Source: Acidocella aromatica (lineage in GTDB: Bacteria > Pseudomonadota > Alphaproteobacteria > Acetobacterales > Acetobacteraceae). From it: a stretch of DNA of 41,795 bases. Positions 6,170 through 14,476 of this stretch are shown one piece after another (positions within the stretch are counted from its first letter, which is position 1; every line of letters begins with the position of its first letter). Under the pieces are notes generated by a model. That model ran no database searches, was not told where the DNA came from, and worked only from the letters and a program-made list of their open reading frames with translations. The position numbers and the translations under genes are program-made. The DNA is taken from the NCBI RefSeq assembly GCF_014201825.1, contig NZ_JACHFJ010000016.1:1-41795 (forward strand). The letters run 5' to 3'.

Positions 6170-7695
6170 TGCCGCACGCAACCGCCTCCATTGTCTTCTT
6201 TCTTCTCGTCTCCGCCGTGCTGGTGCTGGGCTTTACCGCCAGCCGCTGGCAGTCGGGCGGCGGTGATCTGGGGCATATCGAGGAATGGGGCCTGGGCGGG
6301 CGACGCTTCGGCACCTGGGTCTCCTGGTTCCTCATCGGCGGCGATGCCTATACCGCCTACACCTTCATCGCCATTCCGGCGCTGATGTTCGGAGCGGGCG
6401 CGCTCGGCTTTTTCGCCATGCCCTATACGGTGCTCATCTACCCCATTCTCTATGTGGTGTTCCCCAGGCTCTGGCGCGTGGCCAAGGCCAAGGGCTACAT
6501 CACCGGGCCAGAATTCGTGCGCGGGCGCTATGGCAATCGCTGGCTGGCCCTGGCCATCGGGGGCACGGGCATCCTCGCCACCATGCCCTATATCGCCTTG
6601 CAGCTCATCGGCATGCAGACAATCATCGGCGCGCTCGGCCTGCCCGGCCATGTGCCGCTCATCGCCGCCTTCGCCGTGCTCGCCGCCTTTACCTGGACAG
6701 CCGGTTTGCGCGCCCCGGCGATGATCTCCATCGTCAAGGACCTGCTGATCTACATCACCGTCATCGCCGCCATCGTCGTCATTCCCTCGGAGCTGGGCGG
6801 GTTCAGCACCATCTTCGCCAAGGTTCCGGCGCAGAAGCTGCTGCTCGCCACCCCGCCGCCCAGTTCCGCCGGGGCCTATAGCGGCTACGCTACGCTGGCC
6901 TTGGGCAGCGCCATGGCGTTGTTCCTGTACCCGCACACCATGACGGGCATCCTCTCAGCCGCCGGGCCGCGCGTGATCAAGCGCAACGCCGTGCTGCTGC
7001 CAGCCTATTCGCTACTGCTCGGGCTGCTGGCGCTCATGGGCTTCATGGCCCTAGCCGCCGGGGTGAGGAGCATGCCGCAATTCGCCGATGGCTTCGCCAA
7101 ATACGGCGCCAACTACGCCGTGCCCGCCTTGCTGCTCAACGCCTTTCCCGGCTGGTTCGTGGGCGTGGCGTTTGGCGCCATCGCCATTGGCGCGCTGGTG
7201 CCGGCGGCCATCATGGCCATCGCCTCGGCCAATATCTTCACCCGCGACATCTGGACGCAGTTCATCCATTCCCCCAGCCATAAAGGCGAGACGCTGGTGG
7301 CCAAAATCTTCGCCATCTTCATGGTGGTGGGGGCGGTGGCGTTTATCCTGGCCATCCCCTCGGCCTATGCGGTGCAGTTGCAGCTGCTGGGCGGCATGTG
7401 GATCATCCAGACCTTCCCCGCCGTGATCCTCTCGGTCTTCACCCGCGCCTTCAATGGCTGGGCGCTGCTGGCGGGCTGGGTTGTGGGCATCGCCAGCGCC
7501 ACATGGCTGGCGGCGGAGAACCATTTCACCGGGGCAATCTGGGCGTTCCACATTCTGGGCTACACCCTGCCCAGCTATATCGCGCTGGCCACCGTGCTGC
7601 TGAACACGGCGGTGGCGGCGGTGCTGAGCCCGGTGTTCCACGCCATCGCCGATGACCGTGGGCAGGATGAAACCACCGAGGCTGATTATGCATGA
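6169..7695 (+). CDS. Sodium:solute symporter (SSS family, MctP-like)
   Basis: This encodes 508 residues with about 13 membrane helices, an inner-membrane secondary carrier. GTWVSWFLIGGDAYTAYTFIAIPALMFGAG and YITGPEFVRGRYGN are typical of SSS members that import small monocarboxylates (MctP/YodF-type). The paired DUF3311 gene supports that branch. ATG 6169 is preferred over GTG 6166 because it overlaps the upstream stop. A strong hairpin terminator follows at 7703-7722. The substrate is inferred only as a monocarboxylate or related acid. Confidence 0.88.
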   Translation: MPHATASIVFFLLVSAVLVLGFTASRWQSGGGDLGHIEEWGLGGRRFGTWVSWFLIGGDAYTAYTFIAIPALMFGAGALGFFAMPYTVLIYPILYVVFPRLWRVAKAKGYITGPEFVRGRYGNRWLALAIGGTGILATMPYIALQLIGMQTIIGALGLPGHVPLIAAFAVLAAFTWTAGLRAPAMISIVKDLLIYITVIAAIVVIPSELGGFSTIFAKVPAQKLLLATPPPSSAGAYSGYATLALGSAMALFLYPHTMTGILSAAGPRVIKRNAVLLPAYSLLLGLLALMGFMALAAGVRSMPQFADGFAKYGANYAVPALLLNAFPGWFVGVAFGAIAIGALVPAAIMAIASANIFTRDIWTQFIHSPSHKGETLVAKIFAIFMVVGAVAFILAIPSAYAVQLQLLGGMWIIQTFPAVILSVFTRAFNGWALLAGWVVGIASATWLAAENHFTGAIWAFHILGYTLPSYIALATVLLNTAVAAVLSPVFHAIADDRGQDETTEADYA

Positions 7696-7702
7696 AACAG
7701 TT

Positions 7703-7722
7703 CGGGGGGCTTTCGCCCCCCG
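7703..7722. terminator. Bidirectional rho-independent terminator
   Basis: CGGGGGGC, TTTC loop, GCCCCCCG forms an 8-bp GC stem followed by TTTGTCT on the plus strand. It ends the symporter transcript. It lies just past the stop of the convergent minus-strand gene (7729), so it can serve both. Confidence 0.85.
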
Positions 7723-7728
7723 TTTGTC

Positions 7729-8175
7729 TCAGAAGATCTTGTCGATGATCTCTTCGCCGATCCCGAACCCGGCGCCCATCTCCAGCGCCCGGCCAAAGCC
7801 GGAGTTGAGGAACGAGCCGAAAATTCCGCCCTGCTGGGGCTGCTGCGGGTAGCCGTAGCCCGGCTGCGGATACCCCTGCGGCGGCATGGGCTGCTGCGGA
7901 TACCCCTGCTGCGGCCCGCCCCACGGACTCTGCTGCCCCTGAGACTGGTTGGCCAGCATGTTCTGGACAGATTGCAGCAGATTGGCGACCTGATTCTGCT
8001 CGGCCCGGATGGCGAGCGCGATGCTCTTCAAATCCAACAGCCATTCGCGCGCATCCATGTTCCCGGCCTGCGCGGCGGCCTGCATCTTCTGCGCCAGGGA
8101 TTGCAACTCACCCACCGTCTGCTGCGTCTGGGTTTGCAACTGGCCGTACTGATTATTCACCGTCTGGATGTCCAT
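7729..8175 (-). CDS. Coiled-coil, Gln/Pro/Gly-rich protein of unknown function
   Basis: This encodes 148 residues. Residues 1-75 are heptad-like and Gln/Ala-rich (QTQQTVGELQSLAQKMQAAA, then LKSIALAIRAEQNQVANLLQ), predicting a coiled coil. Residues 76-115 are low-complexity with repeated PQQGYPQQP/PPQGYPQPG units. The end (GGIFGSFLNSGFGRALEMGAGFGIGEEI) is glycine-rich and mildly hydrophobic, possibly membrane- or surface-associating. No signal peptide is present. A strong Shine-Dalgarno (AAGGAGG) is buried in a perfect hairpin (8173-8204) that also covers the start codon, suggesting controlled translation. The family is not recognised; PQQGYP repeats are seen in scaffold-like proteins, but that is only analogy. 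Confidence 0.78.
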   Translation of the reverse strand: MDIQTVNNQYGQLQTQTQQTVGELQSLAQKMQAAAQAGNMDAREWLLDLKSIALAIRAEQNQVANLLQSVQNMLANQSQGQQSPWGGPQQGYPQQPMPPQGYPQPGYGYPQQPQQGGIFGSFLNSGFGRALEMGAGFGIGEEIIDKIF

Positions 8176-8204
8176 GATGACCCTCCTTGTTCAAGGGTCA
8201 TCAT
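8173..8204 (-). promoter_or_regulatory. Hairpin masking ribosome binding site and start codon
   Basis: On the minus strand ATGATGACCCT (8204-8194) pairs perfectly with AGGGTCATCAT (8184-8174) around the loop TGAACAAGG. The Shine-Dalgarno AAGGAGG straddles loop and stem, and the first two bases of the start codon (8175-8173) close the stem. Any transcript beginning upstream of 8204 could fold this and block ribosomes. A promoter inside the arm would escape it. The sequence is seen; the regulatory effect is inferred. Confidence 0.6.
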
Positions 8205-8228
8205 ATACCGCATTGCGGCAGCTTTTGG

Positions 8229-8240
8229 ACAAACGTTTGT
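8229..8240. promoter_or_regulatory. 12-bp perfect palindrome, possible operator
   Basis: ACAAACGTTTGT is fully self-complementary and lies in the 75-base gap between the amidotransferase stop and the 148-residue gene. It overlaps TTGTCC on the minus strand (8232-8227), a possible -35 with GTATAT-like sequence about 18 bases on. A dimeric repressor site is plausible but unproven. Confidence 0.35.
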
Positions 8241-8250
8241 TTTCCGTATG

Positions 8251-8985
8251 TTACTTCCGCTTCGCCGCGAATTCGGCGCAAGCCTCGCCAAAGGCCCGGA
8301 ACAGGCGCTCACGGTCGGGGAAATGCGTGACCTCCCATTCGGGGTGCCACTGCACGGCGATGGCGAAGCTCTTCGCTCCCTCCACGCGCACGGCCTCGAT
8401 GGTCCCATCCGGGGCCATCCCCTCCACCACCAGCCCCGGAGCGAGTTGGTCGATGGCCTGACCATGCAGCGAGTTCACCTGGATCTCGGCAGCGCCAATC
8501 AGATGCGCGAGTTCGCCGGTCAGCGAGACGGGGTGCTTGATGTCGAAGCGGTGCTCCCCCTCGGGCGAGCGGTGGTCCATGCGGCCGGGGATGTTATGCA
8601 CTTCCTGATACAACGTGCCGCCGAGCGCCACGTTCAGCTCCTGCAAGCCACGGCAGATGCACAGGATCGGCATGCCCATATCCAGCGCCGCGCGGATCAT
8701 CGGCAGGGTGGTGGCGTCCCGCTCGGGGTCGTGCGCGTCGGGCGTGGCGTCGAAATCCACACCATAGCGCATCGGCGACACGTTGGAGGGTGAGCCGTTG
8801 AACATGATGCCGTCGATGCGCTCGAGCAGCGGCAGCATGGTCTCGCCCTCGGGCGGAATAAGCACGGGCATGGCGTTGGACGCCGCAACCAGCGCAGCAC
8901 CGTAACGCGCCGGGGTCGCATGCTGGATATAGCCCGACACGAACTTGGTGCAGGCCGGAATACCGATGAGATTGGATCTGGACAT
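8251..8985 (-). CDS. Class I glutamine amidotransferase-like hydrolase (PuuD-like, peptidase C26)
   Basis: This encodes 244 residues. The family hydrolyses gamma-glutamyl amides, such as gamma-glutamyl-GABA in putrescine breakdown. The nucleophile elbow PILCICRGLQELN (Cys at about residue 114), NSLHGQAID and the catalytic VQWHPEWE (His/Glu) are all present. The early NGSPSNVSP oxyanion-strand region is typical of PuuD homologues. It begins 12 bases after the MFS exporter stop on the same strand, so the two are likely one operon. PuuB in this window makes a putrescine role attractive, but other gamma-glutamyl substrates are possible. Confidence 0.85.
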   Translation of the reverse strand: MSRSNLIGIPACTKFVSGYIQHATPARYGAALVAASNAMPVLIPPEGETMLPLLERIDGIMFNGSPSNVSPMRYGVDFDATPDAHDPERDATTLPMIRAALDMGMPILCICRGLQELNVALGGTLYQEVHNIPGRMDHRSPEGEHRFDIKHPVSLTGELAHLIGAAEIQVNSLHGQAIDQLAPGLVVEGMAPDGTIEAVRVEGAKSFAIAVQWHPEWEVTHFPDRERLFRAFGEACAEFAAKRK

Positions 8986-8997
8986 GGTCTCTTTATT

Positions 8998-10188
8998 TCA
9001 CTCCGCCGGGGCAAAATTTAGGCGAGGACGGTACAGCGCCGCAAGCAGAGCCAGCAGAGCGCAACCCAGCATCGCGAAAGCCATGGGGCGGGCGGTGCCA
9101 TCTGCCAGCACGCCCACGGCGAGACCCGCGACGGCGCCGCCGCCATATTGCATGGTTCCCAGCAGGGCCGAGGCGCTGCCCGCATGCGCCTGATGCCGCG
9201 AGAGCGCGCCGACCATGGCGCAGGGCGTGAGCAGGCCGAAGCCAATCTCGGCCGCGAGCAACCCGCCCGCCAAGGGCAGCGCCCCCAGAGGATGCAGCGC
9301 CAACGCCGCCAGATACAGCGTGGTTCCCAATAGCGCCGCGATGCCAAAGCTGATGACGGCAGGAACGCCGAAGCGGTTCACCAGCGCCGGGTTGAGCTGG
9401 TTGTAGCCGATATAGGCCATGGAATTGACGCCGAAGAGCGCGGCATACCCCGCGCTGCTCCACCCGTATTCGCCAATGAATATCTGCGGCGTGGCGGAGA
9501 GATACGCGAACAAGCAGGCCGAGTTGGCGGCGCTGACACAGGCATGGGTAAGAAAAGCCCGCTCGCGAAAAATCCGGCCGTAGCGGATCAGCACCTCAAT
9601 TGTGCCAATGATGGTGCGGCGCTCGCGCGGCAGGGTATCGGGCATGAACCTCCAGGCCAGCACCACCGCCGCCACGCCATAGGCGGCGCAAACCGCGAAG
9701 ATCACGCGCCAGGAGAACCACCCCACCAGCGCCGCTCCCAGCATCGGCGCGGTGATCGGCGCCACGCCCATCACCAGCATCAGCTTGGAGAACAGCTTCG
9801 CCGCCGCGGGACCGTCCGCGAGATCGCGCACCATGGCGCGGGGGATCACCGTGGCGGCCGAAGCGCCGAGTGCGGTGAGGAAGCGGAACACCACCAGCGA
9901 GCCCACGCTCCAGCTCAGCCAGCAGCCGATGGAGGCCAGCGTGTACAGCACCAACCCGGCCAGCAGCGGGGTGCGCCGGCCTAAGCGGTCGGAGAGCGCG
10001 CCCTGGGTCATCTGCCCGATGGCGAGGCCAATGAAATACGCCGCCAGCGAGTATTGCGGCGCCGCCGCGCTGTGGAACTCCCGCGCGATCTGGGGAAAGG
10101 CGGGAAGGTACATGTCCGTGGAGACAGGCCCGACGGCGATGAGAAACCCGAGCAGATACGGCAGTTTGGCGGTAACGCGGCGGACCAT
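8998..10188 (-). CDS. MFS multidrug exporter, Bcr/CflA type
   Basis: This encodes 396 residues from ATG 10188 (MVRRVTAKLPYLLGF). A longer reading from 10308 adds a polar 40-residue stretch that does not resemble the family and runs past the hisB start region. About 12 membrane helices are present. The N-terminal GPVSTDMYLPAFPQIA, GALSDRLGRRTPLL (motif A, between helices 2 and 3) and RFLTALGASAATVIPRAMVRD are typical of Bcr/CflA drug:proton antiporters (bicyclomycin, chloramphenicol, sulfonamides). The gene is divergent from hisB and runs directly into the amidotransferase gene. The actual substrate is unknown. Confidence 0.88.
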   Translation of the reverse strand: MVRRVTAKLPYLLGFLIAVGPVSTDMYLPAFPQIAREFHSAAAPQYSLAAYFIGLAIGQMTQGALSDRLGRRTPLLAGLVLYTLASIGCWLSWSVGSLVVFRFLTALGASAATVIPRAMVRDLADGPAAAKLFSKLMLVMGVAPITAPMLGAALVGWFSWRVIFAVCAAYGVAAVVLAWRFMPDTLPRERRTIIGTIEVLIRYGRIFRERAFLTHACVSAANSACLFAYLSATPQIFIGEYGWSSAGYAALFGVNSMAYIGYNQLNPALVNRFGVPAVISFGIAALLGTTLYLAALALHPLGALPLAGGLLAAEIGFGLLTPCAMVGALSRHQAHAGSASALLGTMQYGGGAVAGLAVGVLADGTARPMAFAMLGCALLALLAALYRPRLNFAPAE

Positions 10189-10301
10189 GCCGCAGGTCTT
10201 ACCCGTGCGGGGCGCGCTGGTCCAACCGGTAAAACCGCAACAGAGCGTTGCCGCCACCATGCGCGGTTTAATTTCCCGCGCCATTGTTGTACGCGTTCGG
10301 C

Positions 10302-10892
10302 ATGACACGCATCTCCGAACTCAGCCGCAAGACCTCCGAAACCGATATCACCCTCCGGCTCGACCTGGACGGCACCGGCAAGACCGATATCGACACTGGC
10401 GTCGGCTATTTCGACCATATGCTGAGCGCCTTCGCGCGCCACGGGCTGTTCGACCTGACGGTGCGCTGCAAGGGCGATCTGCATATCGATGCGCACCACA
10501 CGGTCGAAGATGTCGGCATCGTGCTGGGCCAGGCTTTGACCAATGCGCTGGGGGCCAAGCGGGGCATCCAGCGTTTCGGCCATGCCGTGGCGCCCATGGA
10601 TGAGGCGCTGGTGGAAGCCGCCATCGACCTTTCCGGCCGCGCCTTCGTGGTCTGGAATGTGAGCTTCGAGCGCCCGATGCTGGGGCAGATGGACACGCAG
10701 CTCGTGGAGGAGTTTTTCCGCGCCCTGGCAGGCAACGGGCTGTTCAACCTGCACGTCATCCAGCGCGCCGGGCATAACGCGCATCATGTGGCCGAGGGCG
10801 CGTTCAAGGCCGTGGGCCGGGCGTTGCGCGCCGCCGTGGCCATCGAGCCGCGCGTGGCGGGGGACATCCCCTCCACCAAGGGCGTGATCTAA
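10302..10892 (+). CDS. hisB: Imidazoleglycerol-phosphate dehydratase
   Basis: This encodes 196 residues and catalyses step 6 of histidine synthesis. It is the monofunctional form, without the phosphatase domain of enterobacterial HisB. GYFDHMLSAFARHG (residues 35-48), HIDAHHTVEDVGI (61-73) and AGHNAHHVAEGAFKA near the end supply the His/Glu residues that bind two Mn ions. ATG 10302 is preferred to an upstream in-frame start (10284) since MTRISELSRKT matches the usual N-terminus. It heads the his operon, and hisH begins 3 bases after its stop. Confidence 0.96.
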   Translation: MTRISELSRKTSETDITLRLDLDGTGKTDIDTGVGYFDHMLSAFARHGLFDLTVRCKGDLHIDAHHTVEDVGIVLGQALTNALGAKRGIQRFGHAVAPMDEALVEAAIDLSGRAFVVWNVSFERPMLGQMDTQLVEEFFRALAGNGLFNLHVIQRAGHNAHHVAEGAFKAVGRALRAAVAIEPRVAGDIPSTKGVI

Positions 10893-10895
10893 GCC

Positions 10896-11531
10896 ATGCT
10901 GGTCGCGGTCATCGATTACCAGAGCGGCAACCTCGCCTCCGCTGCACGCGGCTTGGCGGTCGCCGCCGCCCAGCGCGGCATCAAGGCCAACGTGCAGATT
11001 ACCTCCGACCCGGACCTCGTGGCCCGTGCCGACCGCATTGTGCTGCCCGGCCAGGGCGCCTTCGCCGATTGCGCCAAGGGGCTGGCCAGCGTGAGCGGGC
11101 TGGAAGAGGCCATGTTCAAGCGCGTGGCGCAGGGCGCGCCGTTCTTCGGCATTTGTGTGGGCATGCAGCTCATGGCCGAGCGCGGGCTGGAACACGGCGT
11201 CACCCCGGGCTTCGGCTGGATCAAGGGCGAGATCGCGCCGATGGAGGTTGGCAACGCCCGTCTGCCGCATATGGGCTGGAACGAGTTGCGCTTCATCCCC
11301 GGCTCGCACCCCCTGCTGGCCGGGCTGGTGCCGGGCGACCATGCCTATTTCGTGCATTCCTATGCGCTCAAGGGCGGTTCGGTGGACCAGATCATCGCCA
11401 CCACCGATTACGAGGGGGAGGTCGTCGCCATGGTCGCCACCGGCAACATGGCTGGCACGCAATTCCATTCCGAGAAGAGCCAGCAGGTGGGGCTGCAAAT
11501 CCTGGGGAATTTCCTTACCTGGGAACCCTGA
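10896..11531 (+). CDS. hisH: Imidazole glycerol phosphate synthase, glutaminase subunit
   Basis: This encodes 211 residues. HisH releases ammonia from glutamine and passes it through HisF to make imidazole glycerol phosphate and AICAR. The nucleophile is Cys87 in FFGICVGMQLMAE, with His191 and Glu193 in GTQFHSEKSQ completing the triad. PGQGAFADC supplies the oxyanion strand region. The partner hisF lies about 2.2 kb downstream, separated by two unrelated enzymes and hisA. Confidence 0.96.
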   Translation: MLVAVIDYQSGNLASAARGLAVAAAQRGIKANVQITSDPDLVARADRIVLPGQGAFADCAKGLASVSGLEEAMFKRVAQGAPFFGICVGMQLMAERGLEHGVTPGFGWIKGEIAPMEVGNARLPHMGWNELRFIPGSHPLLAGLVPGDHAYFVHSYALKGGSVDQIIATTDYEGEVVAMVATGNMAGTQFHSEKSQQVGLQILGNFLTWEP

Positions 11532-11558
11532 AGCCCACAAAGGAGGGGAGGCAGAATA

Positions 11559-12419
11559 ATGATCAAGCGCACGTTCCTGGGCCTGACCCTGCTGGCAGCC
11601 CTCGCCTATGCCGGGGCCTGTAGCTACCTGCTGCATAACCAAAACCGGCTGCTCTATGTCGGCACCACCCTGGCGGCGCATGACGCCCCCATAAACCTGC
11701 CGCCGCTGCTGGGGCCGGATGGCAAGACCATCGGCTGGGTAATGCAGCCTCAGGGCGCACCCATCGGCACGGTGCTGTTCTTCCATGGCAACAACCAGCA
11801 GGCCTGGGAGGCCGCGCGGGATTACGGCCCGTTCTTCACCGCGCATGGCTACCGCGTCCTCTTCCCCGAATATCCGGGCTACGACATGCGGGCGGGCGAA
11901 ACCCCGACCCATGACACCGTGCTGGCCGAGGCCCGCGCCCTGGCCGCGCAAACCCGCCTGGCCTATCCCGGCGCGCCGCTGATCATTGCCGGGAACTCGC
12001 TGGGCGCAGGCATTGCCGCTCAGGCCGCCGCCGCCGGCAGCCCGGCGCGCGTGCTGCTCTTCGTGCCCTGGGACCGGATGAGCGCCGTCGCCGCCGAGCG
12101 CTACCCCTATATCCCGGTGAAGCTGCTGCTCGATGCCGACGGCACGGATTACGACTCCTGCGCCGCCCTCACCCCGCTGCGGGACAAGGTGTTCATCACC
12201 TACGAAATGCAGGACCGGACCATCCCCGCGCATCACGCCCAGGCTCTGGCCGCATGCCTGGGCCTGCCGCCCGCGCATGTTTTCGCCCTGGCGCAAGGTG
12301 GGCACGGCGATTGGGACAAGCAGCTCTCCCCCGCACAATGGGATGCGCTGCTGGCACCCCCGCAAAGCGTGCGGGATGACTTGATTACGCGCCAAGATAG
12401 CGCCAAGACGCAGCCGTGA
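11559..12419 (+). CDS. Alpha/beta hydrolase with N-terminal membrane anchor
   Basis: This encodes 286 residues. An N-terminal hydrophobic segment (about 5-22, TFLGLTLLAALAYAGACSYLL) looks like a signal anchor, so the domain probably faces the periplasm. The fold markers are VLFFHGNNQQ (oxyanion), IIAGNSLGAGIAAQ (nucleophile Ser in GNSLG), MQDRTIP (acid) and GGHGDWD (His), as in the BEM46/S33-like group. It is preceded by a strong AAAGGAGG and overlaps the next gene (GTGA). It lies between hisH and hisA but has no known histidine role. Substrate unknown; esterase or lipase-like activity is most likely. Confidence 0.85.
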   Translation: MIKRTFLGLTLLAALAYAGACSYLLHNQNRLLYVGTTLAAHDAPINLPPLLGPDGKTIGWVMQPQGAPIGTVLFFHGNNQQAWEAARDYGPFFTAHGYRVLFPEYPGYDMRAGETPTHDTVLAEARALAAQTRLAYPGAPLIIAGNSLGAGIAAQAAAAGSPARVLLFVPWDRMSAVAAERYPYIPVKLLLDADGTDYDSCAALTPLRDKVFITYEMQDRTIPAHHAQALAACLGLPPAHVFALAQGGHGDWDKQLSPAQWDALLAPPQSVRDDLITRQDSAKTQP

Positions 12420-12961
12420 ACTACGCTGCCCTGCCTCCTCCCGCATCGCTGGTCGCCGAACGTCTCGAAAGCTTCGAGGATGATGTGGACCTGCACGCCC
12501 TGGCGGAAGCGGCCACGGCAGCCATCCTCGATGGCGGCGGCTTCGGCTGGCTCAAGCCGCCCAAGGCTGGGGTGGTCGAGCAATATTACCGCGGCGTGCT
12601 GCTGGTGCCCGAGCGCGAGCTGATCGTGGGCCGCATGGACGGCATCGTGTACGGCGCGGCGCAGCTGCAAAAACCCTCGCGCAATAACGAGGCCCAGGCC
12701 TTCGCCGTGCATCTGATGCACCATTTCGTAGCCCCTTATGCGCGCGGCCACGGCTTGGCGCGGATGATTCTGCGCAAGGCCGAAGAGCGTGCGCGCGCGC
12801 TCGGCTTTTCCGTGCTGAATCTGGACGTGCGTGATACGCAGAAAGGCGCGATTTCGCTGTACGAATCGGAAGGCTTCACCCGCTGGGGCACTCATCCGGC
12901 GTATGCGCGCGTCAAAGGGGCGATCGTGCCCGGCCATTTTTATTATAAGTTATTAAAATGA
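12416..12961 (+). CDS. GNAT-family N-acetyltransferase
   Basis: This encodes 181 residues from GTG 12416, overlapping the hydrolase stop. The acetyl-CoA-binding segment is [24 protein letters not shown] (motif A, about residues 110-133, R-G-H-G-L-A pattern), followed by [21 protein letters not shown], the classic motif B ending in YESxGF. The acceptor is unknown. The stop overlaps the hisA start (ATGA), so it is locked into the his operon. Co-location could reflect conserved operon architecture rather than a step in the pathway. Confidence 0.88.
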   Translation: MNYAALPPPASLVAERLESFEDDVDLHALAEAATAAILDGGGFGWLKPPKAGVVEQYYRGVLLVPERELIVGRMDGIVYGAAQLQKPSRNNEAQAFAVHLMHHFVAPYARGHGLARMILRKAEERARALGFSVLNLDVRDTQKGAISLYESEGFTRWGTHPAYARVKGAIVPGHFYYKLLK

Positions 12962-13689
12962 AACTCACACTCTACCCCGCCATCGACCTCAAGGACGGCA
13001 ACTGCGTGCGCCTGCTGCGCGGCGAGATGGACCAGGCCACGGTGTTCGGCACCGATCCGGGCGCGCAGGCCGCCGCCTGGCAGAAAGCCGGGTTCTCCTG
13101 GGTGCATGTGGTGGACCTCAACGGCGCCTTCGCGGGCAAGACGGTGAATGAGGATGCGGTAAAATCCATCCTCGCCAATGTCTCCATCCCCGTGCAGCTC
13201 GGCGGCGGCATCCGGGACATCGCGGGCGTGGAGCGCTGGCTGGCGGCGGGCATCTCCCGCGTCATCCTGGGGAGTGCCGCGGCCAAGAACCCGGCGCTGG
13301 TCCACGAGGCCGCCAAGAAGTTTCCTGGCCGCGTGGTGGTCGGGATCGACGCCAAGGGCGGCATGGTGGCCACCGAGGGCTGGGCCGAGACCTCGGATAT
13401 CCCCGCGCCTGAGCTTGCCAAGCGCTTCGAGGATGCGGGCATCGCCGCTATCATCTACACCGACATCGCGCGCGACGGTATGAAGACCGGCCTAAACCTC
13501 GCCGAGACCAGGGCGCTGGCCAAGGCCGTGAACATCCCCATCATCGCCTCGGGCGGTGTGGCCAGCGTGGCGGACATCGTCGCGCTGAAACAGGCCGCCG
13601 TGACCCAGCCCAACCTCAACGGCTCCATCCTCGGCCGCGCGCTGTACGATGGCTCGCTCTCCCCGGCGGAGGCGCTCGCCGCATGCTGA
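12958..13689 (+). CDS. hisA: ProFAR isomerase
   Basis: This encodes 243 residues in a (beta/alpha)8 barrel. HisA converts ProFAR to PRFAR. The catalytic Asp in [10 protein letters not shown] (Asp10) and the second acid in [11 protein letters not shown] (Asp169) are present, with the phosphate loops LGGGIRD and [11 protein letters not shown]. The start overlaps the GNAT stop by 4 bases (ATGA) and the end overlaps hisF by 7 bases, showing tight coupling. Confidence 0.96.
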   Translation: MKLTLYPAIDLKDGNCVRLLRGEMDQATVFGTDPGAQAAAWQKAGFSWVHVVDLNGAFAGKTVNEDAVKSILANVSIPVQLGGGIRDIAGVERWLAAGISRVILGSAAAKNPALVHEAAKKFPGRVVVGIDAKGGMVATEGWAETSDIPAPELAKRFEDAGIAAIIYTDIARDGMKTGLNLAETRALAKAVNIPIIASGGVASVADIVALKQAAVTQPNLNGSILGRALYDGSLSPAEALAAC

Positions 13690-14459
13690 AGCTGCGCGTC
13701 ATCCCCTGCCTGGACGTGAAGGATGGCCGCGTCGTCAAGGGCGTGAACTTCGTCTCCCTGCGCGACGCGGGCGACCCGGTGGAACAGGCAGTGGTGTACG
13801 ACGCCGCCGGGGCCGACGAGCTGACCTTCCTCGACATCACCGCCAGTTCCGACAACCGCGACACCATCCTGGATGTCGTCCACCGCACGGCGGAAAAGGT
13901 GTTCCTGCCCCTCACCGTTGGCGGAGGCATCCGCTCGGTGGCCGATATACGCCGCCTGCTGTTGGCCGGGGCCGATAAATGCTCGATGAACTCCGCCGCC
14001 ATCTCCCGCCCCGAGCTGGTGCGCGAGGCGGCCGAGAAATTCGGCAGCCAATGCGTGGTCGTGGCCATCGACGCGCGCCAATCCGCCCCCGGCAAATGGG
14101 AGGTCTTCACCCATGGCGGGCGCAAGGGCACGGGAATCGACGTGCTGGACTGGGCCAAACAGGTGGAAGCCTACGGCGCGGGCGAGATCCTGCTCACCTC
14201 CATGGACCGCGACGGCACCGGCAAGGGCTTCGACCTTGAGCTGCTCCGCGCCGTGTGCAACGCCGTGCGCCTGCCGGTCATCGCCTCGGGCGGGGTGGGC
14301 GAGTTGCACCATTTCATCGAGGGCGCACAGTCCGGAGCCACCGGGCTGCTCGCCGCCAGCGTGTTCCATTTCGGCCAGTTCACCATCGCCCAGGTGAAGG
14401 ACGCCCTGGCGGCCGCACACTTGCCGGTCCGCCAGCCCCGGGCAATACTGCCAGCGTAA
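13683..14459 (+). CDS. hisF: Imidazole glycerol phosphate synthase, cyclase subunit
   Basis: This encodes 258 residues in a (beta/alpha)8 barrel. The catalytic acids Asp11 ([16 protein letters not shown]) and Asp130 (VVVAIDAR) match the pair known from HisF enzymes. [16 protein letters not shown] and [11 protein letters not shown] bind phosphate. It forms the heterodimer with HisH encoded upstream. It starts inside the hisA 3' end. Confidence 0.96.
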   Translation: MLKLRVIPCLDVKDGRVVKGVNFVSLRDAGDPVEQAVVYDAAGADELTFLDITASSDNRDTILDVVHRTAEKVFLPLTVGGGIRSVADIRRLLLAGADKCSMNSAAISRPELVREAAEKFGSQCVVVAIDARQSAPGKWEVFTHGGRKGTGIDVLDWAKQVEAYGAGEILLTSMDRDGTGKGFDLELLRAVCNAVRLPVIASGGVGELHHFIEGAQSGATGLLAASVFHFGQFTIAQVKDALAAAHLPVRQPRAILPA

Positions 14460-14476
14460 GGAGTCCACCGCCCGCC

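Noticed and set aside
7840-7930. Repeated CCGCAGGGG-like units suggesting a CRISPR or tandem array
   Set aside because: They encode PQQGYP-type repeats in frame in the 148-residue protein; unit lengths vary and there are no spacers.
10008-12446. Very long open frame antisense to the hisB-hisH-hydrolase genes
   Set aside because: It is a GC-rich shadow frame; its protein is His/Gln/Gly-rich nonsense, and the opposite strand has well-conserved enzymes throughout.
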